Origin: Nonomuraea cypriaca
GTDB taxonomy: Bacteria > Actinomycetota > Actinomycetes > Streptosporangiales > Streptosporangiaceae
DNA length: 40,076 nucleotides
Reading direction: 5' to 3'
Assembly: GCF_015645445.1 (NCBI RefSeq)
Contig: NZ_JADOGI010000091.1
Span: forward strand, 1 to 40,076
Positions 25,177-33,105 of this stretch are shown one piece after another (within the stretch, counting starts at the first letter, position 1; every line of letters begins with the position of its first letter). Below the pieces are notes generated by a model. That model did not search any database. It was not told the DNA's origin and worked only from the letters and a program-made list of their open reading frames with translations. The position numbers and the translations under genes are program-made.

Positions 25177-25638
25177 TTAAAGGACGGGAACGCCGGTCCC
25201 CTGCCTGGGGGGCGTCAGGGACAGCAGCAGCGGGCCGGTCGGGGCGTCCACCAGGGCGCCGACGGTGACCGTGTCGAGCGAGGCGTAGAAGGCCTCCTGG
25301 GCCTGGCGCAACGCGGAGCGCAGCCGGCAGGCGGCGCGCAGCGGGCACGGCGGGTCGTCCTCACACCCGACCACGTCACCGGCGGACTCGAGGCCGCGCA
25401 CCAGAGCGCCGACCGTGGCGACGCGCCCGGCCTCGGTGAGCTGCATCCCACCACCCCGGCCGCGCCTGGCCTCCACCACGCCCATCTCGCTGAGCCTGGC
25501 GACGGCCTTGGCGGCGTGCGTGTAGGGGATGACGAGCGCTTCGGCCGCGGCGCGAGTGGTCAGCAGTTCGTCCGGCCGCGCCACGGCCAGGCGCATCACG
25601 ATGCGCAGGGAGATGTCGGTGAAGGCGGTCAGGCGCAT
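25177..25638 (-). CDS. nsrR: Rrf2-family NO-sensing repressor NsrR
   Basis: The product has 153 residues with the Rrf2 winged helix (RLTAFTDISLRIVMRLA, TRAAAEALVIPYTHAAKAVARLSEMGVV). Cys92, Cys98 and Cys104 (C-x5-C-x5-C) and Asp8 match the [4Fe-4S] ligands of Streptomyces coelicolor NsrR (Cys93, Cys99, Cys105, Asp8). NO destroys the cluster and releases DNA. The gene precedes hmp in the same direction, with the operator between. A TACCGT hexamer seven bases before ATG 25638, together with no clear ribosome site, would suit a leaderless mRNA. Confidence 0.93.
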   Translation of the reverse strand: MRLTAFTDISLRIVMRLAVARPDELLTTRAAAEALVIPYTHAAKAVARLSEMGVVEARRGRGGGMQLTEAGRVATVGALVRGLESAGDVVGCEDDPPCPLRAACRLRSALRQAQEAFYASLDTVTVGALVDAPTGPLLLSLTPPRQGTGVPVL

Positions 25639-25668
25639 ACCCCTACGGTAGGCGCTGCTCGCGACGGG

Positions 25669-26766
25669 TCAGCCGCGGCCGAGCACCGGCAGGGCCGGCA
25701 GCGCGCGCTCGTCGTAGCCGAACAGGGCCTGGTTCTCCCAGCCGTTGCCGGAGGACGGGTCGGCCGGGTCCCAGCCGTTGCCCTCGACGCCGGTCCAGGT
25801 GGCCTCCCAGGTGAACAGGCCGAGGCCGAGGCCGTCCGGCACCTGGCGGACGATGTCGGCGACCTTGGCCAGCATCGCGGCCTGCCCCTGCGGGGTCGCC
25901 TGGTAGCCGGGGTACGGCTCGGGCGACACGATGATGTTCTCCCAGCCGTCGTCGTCGGCCGTGGTGAACGGATACGCGGTCTCAACCACGACCACCGGCT
26001 TGCCGTACCTGGTGGCGACGTCGTTGATGTTGGCCTGGAACGCCTCCAGCGTGCCGTGCCAGAAGGAGTAGTACGACAGCCCGATCACGTCGTACCGGAT
26101 CCCGTGGGCGGCGGCGTTGTCGAACCACCACCGGTACAACCCGTTGTCGCCCCCGTTCGCCAGGTGCAGGACGACCTTGGTCGAGCCCGACACCTTCTTG
26201 ACCGCGTCGTATCCGGCGTTGAGCAGCCGGGCCGTGTTCGGCCAGGTGGAGTTGGAGCCGTCCGGCCACAGCAGGCCGCCGTTGATCTCGTTGCCGACCT
26301 GGACCATGTCGGCCGTGGTGCCCTGACGGCGCAGCGCGTCGAGCACCTCGTACGTGTGGTCGTACACGGCCTGCCTGAGCTGGTCGAACGGGAGCGCCTC
26401 CCACGCGGCGGGCTTGAACTGCTTGCCCGGGTCGGCCCACGTGTCGGAGTAGTGGAAGTCCACCAGCAGCTTCATGCCCTGGGCCTTGACCCGCCTGGCG
26501 AGGTCGAGGACCTGGGTCTTGGTGTTGTAGCCGTCGGCCGGGTTCACCCAGACCTTGAGCCTGATGTAGTTGAGCCCCGCCTGGGACAGGATGCGCAGCG
26601 CGTCGCCCCTGCGGCCGCGGGCGTCACGGTAGACACCGCCGTGGGCCTCGGACTTGGCGAGGCTCGAGACGTCCGCTCCCCTGATAGGGAGGCGGGCCCT
26701 GGCGTGCGCGGGTTGCGCGATGGCGAGCGCGGCGAGTAACAGCAGGGCGGTCAGGAGGCGTTTCAT
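25669..26766 (-). CDS. ganB: Secreted endo-beta-1,4-galactanase, GH53
   Basis: The product has 365 residues. A classic signal peptide (MKRLL followed by a Leu/Ala core, ending near AHARA at 20-25) exports the enzyme. The GH53 barrel shows GADVSSLAKSEAHGG, IRLKVWVNP, DFHYSDTWADPGKQ, the acid/base Glu160 in VQVGNEINGG and the nucleophile Glu262 in VVVETAYPF. It cuts the beta-1,4-galactan side chains of pectin outside the cell. It starts 9 bp after the GH42 stop with GAGGAG upstream, so it is the second gene of a GH42-GH53 operon. No carbohydrate-binding domain is attached. Confidence 0.95.
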   Translation of the reverse strand: MKRLLTALLLLAALAIAQPAHARARLPIRGADVSSLAKSEAHGGVYRDARGRRGDALRILSQAGLNYIRLKVWVNPADGYNTKTQVLDLARRVKAQGMKLLVDFHYSDTWADPGKQFKPAAWEALPFDQLRQAVYDHTYEVLDALRRQGTTADMVQVGNEINGGLLWPDGSNSTWPNTARLLNAGYDAVKKVSGSTKVVLHLANGGDNGLYRWWFDNAAAHGIRYDVIGLSYYSFWHGTLEAFQANINDVATRYGKPVVVVETAYPFTTADDDGWENIIVSPEPYPGYQATPQGQAAMLAKVADIVRQVPDGLGLGLFTWEATWTGVEGNGWDPADPSSGNGWENQALFGYDERALPALPVLGRG

Positions 26767-26775
26767 CGGGGCTCC

Positions 26776-28773
26776 TCAGGGTCGGGGGGTTTCCACGACG
26801 ACCACGACCGCGCCGGGCGGGACGGTGACCGGCCCGTCGTGGCGTACGCCGTCGAACACGCTCGTGCCGGTCACCCCCTCGACCGTCACGGGGTCGTCGC
26901 CGTGGTTGATCAGGAAGGTGTGGGCGCCCCTGCGTACCAGCTCAAGGGCGTCGGACAGGCCGCGCGGGCGGGTCACGCCCGCGTGGTCGAGCACGCCGGC
27001 CAGCAGTTCGCGCAGGCCGGTGACGGGGGCGGTGGCCAGGTACCAGGCGGTCCCGGCGCCCAGGTCGTGGCGGGTGAAGGCGGGATGTCCCGCGTCGGGG
27101 CCCGCGGCGAAGTTCCGCACCGGCACCGCGCCCGCCGGGCGGACCCGCTCGGACCAGATCCGAGCGGTGTCGGCGCCGGTGCCGCCGCCGGTCAGCGCGA
27201 CGGTCTCGTGCTCCCGCAGCGGGTGGAACTCCTCGATCGACAGGCCGAGGAGCTCGCGCAGCGCGCCGGGGTGGGCGCCCGGATGCACGGTGTCGTGCTC
27301 GTCGACGATCCCGGAGAAGTACGACACCAGCAGGTTCCCGCCGGCCTCGACATATCGGTGCAGGTTCTTGGCGGACGCCTCGGCCAGCAGGTACGAACTG
27401 GGCGCCACCACCACCCGATACCCCGAAAAATCAGCGGAGGGATGGACGAAGTCCACCGTGATGTGCTCCCGCCACAACGCCTCGTAGAAGGCGTCCACCC
27501 GCTCCCTGAAGGTCAGATCCACCGACGGCCGCCAGTCGAGCTCCAGCGCCCAGTACGACTCCCAGTCCCAGACGATCGCCACCTCGGCCCGCACCCTGCT
27601 CCCCCGCACCTCGGCGAGGCCGCGCAGGTCGGCGCCCAGACGCACCACCTCGCGCCACTGCTCGGAGTCGGTCCCGGCGTGCGGGACCAGCCCCGAGTGG
27701 AACTTCTCCGCCCCGAACCGGGAGGCCCTGAACTGGAAGAACAGCACGCTGTCCGAGCCGCGGGCCACGTGCGCGAGGCTGTTGCGGCGCATCTCGCCGG
27801 GCCGCTTGGCGAGGTTGCGCGGCTGCCAGTTCACCGCCCCGGCCGAGTGCTCCATCAGCATCCAGGGCGCGCCGCCCGCCACCGAGCGGGCGAGGTCGGC
27901 GGACATGGCCAGGTCGATGTGGTTGTCCGGGCGCTCCGCCTTCAGGTAGTGGTCGTTGGCGACCACGTCCAGCTCGCGAGCCCACCGCCACAGGTCGGCG
28001 GACTTGCAGTTGACGGTGCCGGCGAAGTTCGTGGTCACCGGGATGCCGGGGGTGAGCTCGCGCAGAATGTCGCGCTGGAGCGCGTAGTGGGCGCGGTGCT
28101 CGCCGTCGCTGAAGCGGGCGTAGTCGAGCCGCTGGGCGGGGTTGACGACCGTGTTGTTGAGCCGGGGGGCGTCGATCTCCGGCCAGTCGCCGTAGGTCTG
28201 GCCCCAGAACGTGGCGCCCCAGGCGTCGTTCAATGCTGAAATATCGCAATATTTCAGTTGAAGCCATTCGCGCCAGGCGGCCACGCTGTGCTCGCAGTAG
28301 CACTCGCCGAGCGGCGCGCCGTACTCGTTGTGCACGTGCCACATGACCACGGCGGGATGGTCTCGGTAGTGCTCGCCGAGCGCCCGCACCAGCCGCGCGG
28401 TCGCCTCCAGGAAGGCCGGGGCGCTGGAACAGGCGCTCTGCCGGCCGCCGAAGCCGATCCGCGTCCCCTCCCTGGTCACCGGCAGCACGTCGGGGTGCCG
28501 GGCGACGAGCCAGGCGGGCGGCGCGGCGGTCGGGGTCGCGAGGTTCACCGCGACGCCCGCCTCGTGCAGCCGGTCCACGATCTCGTCCAGCCAGCCGAAC
28601 TCGTAGCGCCCCTCCGAGGGCTCCATCAGCGCCCACGCGAACATGCCCAGGCTGACCAGGTTGACCCCGGCCTCGCGCATCAGGGCCACGTCCTCCTCCA
28701 GGACCTCGCGCGGCCACTGCTCTGGGTTGTAGTCCCCGCCAAAGGCGATACCGGCAGGACGCTCCGGATACAT
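26776..28773 (-). CDS. Beta-galactosidase, GH42
   Basis: The product has 665 residues, normal for GH42, with no signal peptide. The barrel begins GIAFGGDYNPEQWP. The acid/base is Glu150 in WHVHNEYG and the nucleophile Glu308 in MLMEHSAGAVNWQ. Cys115, Cys158 and Cys160 correspond to the zinc-site cysteines of the family, but the fourth position is not Cys. The enzyme would cut imported galacto-oligosaccharides released by the GH53 enzyme. ATG 28773 is chosen because GAGGGGG lies just upstream. The longer frame upstream crosses the operator at 28793-28806. An AT-rich perfect inverted repeat (28236-28257) lies inside the coding region. Confidence 0.95.
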   Translation of the reverse strand: MYPERPAGIAFGGDYNPEQWPREVLEEDVALMREAGVNLVSLGMFAWALMEPSEGRYEFGWLDEIVDRLHEAGVAVNLATPTAAPPAWLVARHPDVLPVTREGTRIGFGGRQSACSSAPAFLEATARLVRALGEHYRDHPAVVMWHVHNEYGAPLGECYCEHSVAAWREWLQLKYCDISALNDAWGATFWGQTYGDWPEIDAPRLNNTVVNPAQRLDYARFSDGEHRAHYALQRDILRELTPGIPVTTNFAGTVNCKSADLWRWARELDVVANDHYLKAERPDNHIDLAMSADLARSVAGGAPWMLMEHSAGAVNWQPRNLAKRPGEMRRNSLAHVARGSDSVLFFQFRASRFGAEKFHSGLVPHAGTDSEQWREVVRLGADLRGLAEVRGSRVRAEVAIVWDWESYWALELDWRPSVDLTFRERVDAFYEALWREHITVDFVHPSADFSGYRVVVAPSSYLLAEASAKNLHRYVEAGGNLLVSYFSGIVDEHDTVHPGAHPGALRELLGLSIEEFHPLREHETVALTGGGTGADTARIWSERVRPAGAVPVRNFAAGPDAGHPAFTRHDLGAGTAWYLATAPVTGLRELLAGVLDHAGVTRPRGLSDALELVRRGAHTFLINHGDDPVTVEGVTGTSVFDGVRHDGPVTVPPGAVVVVVETPRP
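28236..28257. repeat. AT-rich perfect inverted repeat inside the GH42 gene
   Basis: Nine-base arms CTGAAATAT / ATATTTCAG flank a four-base centre. On the coding strand the stretch uses AAA, TAT, GAT, ATT, TCA, GCA and TTG codons, all rare in such GC-rich DNA, to encode residues around 173-181. The surrounding gene has normal GC-rich codons. Confidence 0.8.
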
Positions 28774-28792
28774 CCATCCCCCTCGAATGTTG

Positions 28793-28806
28793 TGTGAACG
28801 TGCACA
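28793..28806. promoter_or_regulatory. LacI-type operator upstream of the GH42-GH53 operon
   Basis: TGTGAACGTGCACA is a near-palindrome with a central CG, the general form of LacI-family operators. It lies 20 bases upstream of the GH42 ATG. It is the exact reverse complement of the site at 28918-28931, which faces the importer genes. A minus-strand TACTGT overlapping its distal end may be the -10, but the -35 is poor. Confidence 0.7.
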
Positions 28807-28888
28807 GTAATCCTCACCCGTCATATGGGGAACGGCTATCCCTAAATATCGCCCTAATCCAGGAGGTTAACGAGAACGTAACGACCCC

Positions 28889-28918
28889 TTGACGGTCGTT
28901 TCTGGGCTGCTCCACTCT
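28889..28918 (+). promoter_or_regulatory. Promoter of the galactan importer operon
   Basis: TTGACG (28889-28894) and CACTCT (28913-28918) are 18 bp apart on the plus strand. The -10 is weak. The operator begins on its last base, so repressor binding would cover the transcription start. Confidence 0.5.
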
Positions 28919-28931
28919 GTGCACGTTCACA
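28918..28931. promoter_or_regulatory. LacI-type operator upstream of the importer operon
   Basis: TGTGCACGTTCACA is the exact inverse of the operator at 28793-28806. It lies at the predicted transcription start and 19 bases before the binding-protein ATG. The LacI regulator encoded at the end of this operon is the likely binder. The two centres are 125 bp apart. Confidence 0.72.
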
Positions 28932-28950
28932 GAACCTTCTGGAGGTACGC

Positions 28951-30264
28951 ATGCGCGCCAACCGCCTTGGAGCAGCCCTGGCCGTCGCACTCACGGCCAC
29001 CCTCACGAGCTGCGGATCCGGCGAGCCCGCCGAGAGCCCCGAGGCGGCGCGGACCTCGGCCGCCGCCCAGGGCCCTGTCAAGCTCACGTACTGGACCTGG
29101 GCCCCGAACATGGACAAGATCGTCACGGTGTGGAACCAGGCGCACCCCGACATCCAGGTCACGGTCAGCAAGCAGGCGGGCGGCGACGACGCGGCGGCCA
29201 AGTTCCTCACGGCGGCCAAGGCGGGCAACCCGCCCGAGCTGGTGCAGGCGGAATACCAGCACCTCCCGTCGTTCATCGCCGCTGACGCGGTGGCCGACCT
29301 CAAGGCCGAGACCGCCGCGATCCAGAGCCAGTTCAGCGAGGGCCTGTGGGGCCTGGTCACGCTCGGCACCGAAGGCGTGTACGGAATCCCGCAGGACAGC
29401 GGCCCCATGATGCTCTTCTACCGCAAAGACCTGTTCCACGAGTACGGCATCGCGGTCCCCAAGACCTGGCAGGAGTACGGCGAGGCGGCCCGCACGGTGC
29501 GCGAGAAGGACCCGCAGGCGTACCTCGGCACCTTCTCCAGCAAGGATCCGGGAGCGTTCACCGGCCTGGCCCAGCAGGCGGGGGCGCAGTGGTGGTCGAT
29601 CAGCGGCGAGTCGTGGAAGGTCAACGTCGCCGACGAGCCCACCAGGAAGGTGGCCGACTACTGGGGCGCCCTGGTCAAGGAGGGGGTCATCGACGATATG
29701 CCGTACTTCACCCCGGAATGGAACAAGGCGCTCAACGACGGCAAGCTCCTGACCTGGCCGTCGGCGGTGTGGGCGCCGGGCGTGCTGTCGAGCAACGCGC
29801 CCAAGGCCAAGGGCAAGTGGGCCGTCGCGCCTCTCCCGCAGTGGAACGCGGGAGAGAACTACAGCGGCTTCTGGGGCGGCTCGTCCACCGCCGTGTCCGC
29901 CAAGACGCCGCACAAGGCCGCCGCCGCGCGGTTCGCCACCTGGCTCAACACCGACCCGGCGGCCCTCGATCTGCTGGTCAAGGAGGCCGCGATCTACCCG
30001 GCCACGACCAAGGCGCAGTCGGCGCTGAGCACCGCCCCCGGCTACTTCGCCGGCCAGCCCGACTTCTGGCAGCAGGCCGCGGCCGTGTCCGCCGGGGCGC
30101 GCGGCTTCACCTTCGGCCCGAACGTCGGCGTGACCTACAACGCCTTCAAGGACGGCTTCGACAAGGCGCTGCGGGACGGGTCCTCGTTCGCCGGCGCCGT
30201 ACAGGCCATGCAGGACGCCACGCTCGCCGACATGCGCAAGTCCGGCTTCCAGATCGCCTCGTGA
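28951..30264 (+). CDS. Sugar-binding lipoprotein of a galacto-oligosaccharide ABC importer
   Basis: The product has 437 residues with a lipoprotein signal ending at Cys21 (TLTSC). It is a family-1 extracellular binding protein: VKLTYWTWAPNMDKIV, AAAKFLTAAKAGNPPELVQ, YGIPQDSGPMMLFYRKDLF and FWGGSSTAVSAKTPHKAAA. Location next to GH42 and GH53 genes suggests beta-1,4-galacto-oligosaccharides as ligand, the role of GanS in Bacillus. GGAGG lies upstream of the ATG. The stop overlaps the next permease start (GTGA). Confidence 0.93.
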   Translation: MRANRLGAALAVALTATLTSCGSGEPAESPEAARTSAAAQGPVKLTYWTWAPNMDKIVTVWNQAHPDIQVTVSKQAGGDDAAAKFLTAAKAGNPPELVQAEYQHLPSFIAADAVADLKAETAAIQSQFSEGLWGLVTLGTEGVYGIPQDSGPMMLFYRKDLFHEYGIAVPKTWQEYGEAARTVREKDPQAYLGTFSSKDPGAFTGLAQQAGAQWWSISGESWKVNVADEPTRKVADYWGALVKEGVIDDMPYFTPEWNKALNDGKLLTWPSAVWAPGVLSSNAPKAKGKWAVAPLPQWNAGENYSGFWGGSSTAVSAKTPHKAAAARFATWLNTDPAALDLLVKEAAIYPATTKAQSALSTAPGYFAGQPDFWQQAAAVSAGARGFTFGPNVGVTYNAFKDGFDKALRDGSSFAGAVQAMQDATLADMRKSGFQIAS

Positions 30265-31136
30265 AGCGCTCGGAGAGCAGGGCGTGGCCGTACCTGTTGC
30301 TGACGCCCGCGATCGTGCTGTTCACGCTGTTCCTCGCGGTGCCCATCGGCTACACCGTCTACCTGGCGATGCGCCGTACCCGGGTCTCGGGGCTCGGGCT
30401 CGGCAGGGGCGCGCGCAGGGAGGTGTTCGTCGGGTTCGACAACCTCTCGGCCGCACTGTCCGACGGCGAGTTGTGGGCCGGGTGGCTGCGGGTGCTCGGG
30501 TACGGCGCGCTGGTGCTGGTCGTGATGCTCGGCCTGGCGCTGCTGTTCGCGCTGCTGCTGGACACGGCCCGGGTGCGGCTCGCCCGGTTCTCCCGGATCG
30601 CGATCTTCCTGCCGTACGCGGTGCCGAGTGTGGCGGCCACCCTCCTGTGGGGCTTCCTCTACCTGCCCTCGCTCAGCCCGATCAGCGGCGTCGAGTTCCT
30701 GGGCGCCACGACCGTCGTGTTCTCCATGGCGAACGTGGCGGTGTGGGGCGGGACCGGCTTCAACATGCTCGTCCTCTACACCACGCTCCGCGCGATCCCC
30801 CGCGACCTGTACGAGGCCGCACGCCTCGACGGCGCCTCCGAACCGCAGATCGCCCTCCGGATCAAGATCCCGATCCTGACCCCGGCGATCATCCTCACCA
30901 CGGTCTTCTCGATCATCGCGACGGTCCAGGTGTTCACCGAGCCCACCACGCTGCGGCCGCTGACCAACACGATCAGCTCCACGTGGAGCCCGCTGATGAA
31001 GGTCTACCGCGACGCCTTCGTCACCGGCGACCTGTACTCGGCCGCCGCCACCTCCATCGTCATCGCGGCGATCTCGCTCGTCCTGTCGTTCGGGTTCCTG
31101 CGCGTGGTCCGCGACCGCGCCTTCGGGGAGGGCTGA
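30261..31136 (+). CDS. Sugar ABC transporter permease 1 (MalF type)
   Basis: The product has 291 residues starting at the GTG within the GTGA overlap with the binding-protein gene. Six helices are visible, beginning YLLLTPAIVLFTLFLAVPIGYTVYLAM. The EAA loop reads LYEAARLDGASEPQIALRIKIPIL. It is the UgpA/MalF-like half of the channel, corresponding to GanP by context. The stop overlaps the next start (TGATG). Confidence 0.93.
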   Translation: MKRSESRAWPYLLLTPAIVLFTLFLAVPIGYTVYLAMRRTRVSGLGLGRGARREVFVGFDNLSAALSDGELWAGWLRVLGYGALVLVVMLGLALLFALLLDTARVRLARFSRIAIFLPYAVPSVAATLLWGFLYLPSLSPISGVEFLGATTVVFSMANVAVWGGTGFNMLVLYTTLRAIPRDLYEAARLDGASEPQIALRIKIPILTPAIILTTVFSIIATVQVFTEPTTLRPLTNTISSTWSPLMKVYRDAFVTGDLYSAAATSIVIAAISLVLSFGFLRVVRDRAFGEG

Positions 31137-31984
31137 TGGCCGGGGTCCCACACGTGCGTCGTCCGCTCGGCGTCACACCGACGGCGCTACTGCTGCTGGG
31201 CGCGATCTACTGCCTGTTCCCCGTGTGCTGGGTGCTGATCGCCGCCACCAAGTCGCCCGGGGAACTGTTCAGCACCTCGACGCTGTCGTTCGGCACCGGC
31301 TTCTTCGACAACGTCCGTGAGCTGTTCGCCTACCGCGACGGGGTCTTCTGGCTGTGGGGCGCCAACACCCTGCTGTACGCCGGCGGCGGCGCGCTGCTGT
31401 CCACCGCCGTCTCGGCCATCTCGGGGTACGCGCTGGCGAAGTTCCGCTTCCCCGGCCGCAACCTGATCTTCAACCTGCTCATCGGCGGCATCCTCGTGCC
31501 GGCCGTGGTGCTGGCCATCCCGCAGTATCTGCTGTTCTCCAAGATCGGCCTGGCCGACAGCCACTGGGCGGTGCTGCTGCCGCAGATCCTGCACCCGTAC
31601 AGCATCTACCTGGCCCGCATCTACGCCACCGCGGCCATCCCCGACTCCCTGCTGGAGGCGGGGCGGATCGACGGGGCCGGAGAGTGGCGCCTGATGTCGC
31701 GGGTGGCGATGCCGCTGATGGTGCCGGGCATGGTCACCATCTTCCTGTTCCAGTTCGTGGCCATCTGGAACAACTTCCTGCTGCCGTTCATCATGCTCGG
31801 CGACGACGGCAAGTTTCCGCTCACGGTCGGCCTCTACACGCTGCTGGCCGCCGGCGCGAACCAGCCGGCCCTCTACAACCTCATCCTCACGGGAGCGTTC
31901 CTCTCCATCGTGCCCTTGATCGCGCTCTTCCTCACCATGCAGCGATACTGGAGGACCGACCTGTCCTCCGGAGCCATCAAATGA
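31136..31984 (+). CDS. Sugar ABC transporter permease 2 (MalG type)
   Basis: The product has 282 residues and six helices. The EAA loop reads LLEAGRIDGAGEWRLMSRVAMPLM, and the C-terminus MQRYWRTDLSSGAIK is typical of MalG/UgpE-like permeases. It pairs with the preceding permease. No ATPase follows; the next gene is the regulator, so a shared MsiK-type ATPase is expected elsewhere in the genome. The stop overlaps the lacI start by ATGA. Confidence 0.93.
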   Translation: MAGVPHVRRPLGVTPTALLLLGAIYCLFPVCWVLIAATKSPGELFSTSTLSFGTGFFDNVRELFAYRDGVFWLWGANTLLYAGGGALLSTAVSAISGYALAKFRFPGRNLIFNLLIGGILVPAVVLAIPQYLLFSKIGLADSHWAVLLPQILHPYSIYLARIYATAAIPDSLLEAGRIDGAGEWRLMSRVAMPLMVPGMVTIFLFQFVAIWNNFLLPFIMLGDDGKFPLTVGLYTLLAAGANQPALYNLILTGAFLSIVPLIALFLTMQRYWRTDLSSGAIK

Positions 31985-32976
31985 AGCGCCCTACGATCCA
32001 CGACGTCGCCGCCGCCGCGGGAGTCTCCCGCGGCACGGTGTCCCGCCTGCTCAACGGGGACAAGTACGTCAGCCCGAAGGCGCGCGTGGCCATCGAGCGG
32101 GCCATCTCGGAAACCGGCTACGTGGTCAACCGCGCCGCCCGCAGCCTGGTCACTCAGCGCACCGGGTCGATCGTGATGGTGCTGTCCGAGCCGCACGAGA
32201 AGTTGTTCGAGGACCCCAACTACAGCACGCTCATCCGGGTCGCGATCCGGCTGCTGGCCGAGCGCGACCTGTCGCTGGTGATGATGCTGGCGGGCGACGC
32301 GGGCGACCGCGAGCGGGTGGTCCGCTACGTCCGCGGCGGCCACGCGGACGGCGCGCTGCTGGTCTCGACCCACGCGGGTGATCCCTTGGTGGACGCCCTG
32401 GCCGCCGGGCCGCCCGCCGTCTCCTGCGGCGCCGTCATCGGCCACGAGAACGTCATCCCGTACGCCGCCGCCGACGAGCGGCTCGGCGCCCGGCAGATGA
32501 CCGAGTATTTCGTCGGCCAGGGCCGCAGGCGGATCGCCATGATCACCGGGCCGATGGACACGCCCGGCGGCATCCAGCGGCTGGAGGGGTTCGCCGAGGT
32601 GCTCGGGCGCAAGGCCACCAAGAAGCTGATCGCGCACGGGGACTGGACGCGGGCCAGCGGCGAGCGGGCGATGACGGAGCTGCTGGCGCGGACGCCCGAC
32701 ATCGACGCCGTCTTCGTCGCCTCGGACCTGATGGCGGCGGGGGCGCTGGCCGCGCTGCGGGCGGCGGGGCGAAGCGTGCCCGGCGACGTGGCGGTGGGCG
32801 GATTCGACGACTCCTCGGTGGCCCTCTCGACGCACCCGCCGCTGACCACGATCCGGCAGCCGCTGGCCGAGATGGCGCAGGAGACCGTACGCCTGCTGCT
32901 GGCCCTCATCGACGGGGTGGGGCAGGTCGAGCCGGTGATACTGCCGACCGAGCTGGTGATCCGTGACTCCACCTGA
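31981..32976 (+). CDS. LacI-family regulator of the galactan locus
   Basis: The product has 331 residues, a normal LacI length. The HTH reads TIHDVAAAAGVSRGTVSRLLNG, with hinge ETGYVVNRAARSL. The sensor domain includes VFVASDLMAAGALAALR and VAVGGFDDSSVALSTHPPLTTIRQP, typical of sugar-responsive members. It is the last gene of the importer operon it probably controls, by binding the two TGTG...CACA operators at 28793 and 28918. That arrangement gives negative autoregulation. The inducer is probably galactose or a galacto-oligosaccharide. Confidence 0.93.
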   Translation: MKRPTIHDVAAAAGVSRGTVSRLLNGDKYVSPKARVAIERAISETGYVVNRAARSLVTQRTGSIVMVLSEPHEKLFEDPNYSTLIRVAIRLLAERDLSLVMMLAGDAGDRERVVRYVRGGHADGALLVSTHAGDPLVDALAAGPPAVSCGAVIGHENVIPYAAADERLGARQMTEYFVGQGRRRIAMITGPMDTPGGIQRLEGFAEVLGRKATKKLIAHGDWTRASGERAMTELLARTPDIDAVFVASDLMAAGALAALRAAGRSVPGDVAVGGFDDSSVALSTHPPLTTIRQPLAEMAQETVRLLLALIDGVGQVEPVILPTELVIRDST

Positions 32977-33105
32977 CAACCCGGGAAAGCGGTTACCCAC
33001 ATTTCCCGAAATTTCCTCGTTTCCGCAGTACGCTCAGGCGAGCCGGCTTACCCGGCGGACTCATCGGCCCGGCTTGTTCGGCCGACGCACCCCAAGGAGC
33101 CGACC

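Noticed and set aside
33008..33015. GAAATTTC palindrome upstream of DUF574 copy 2 as a further xylan-locus operator
   Set aside because: Only eight bases match and the flanking CG pairs of the other sites are missing. It is probably chance in a locally AT-richer promoter region.
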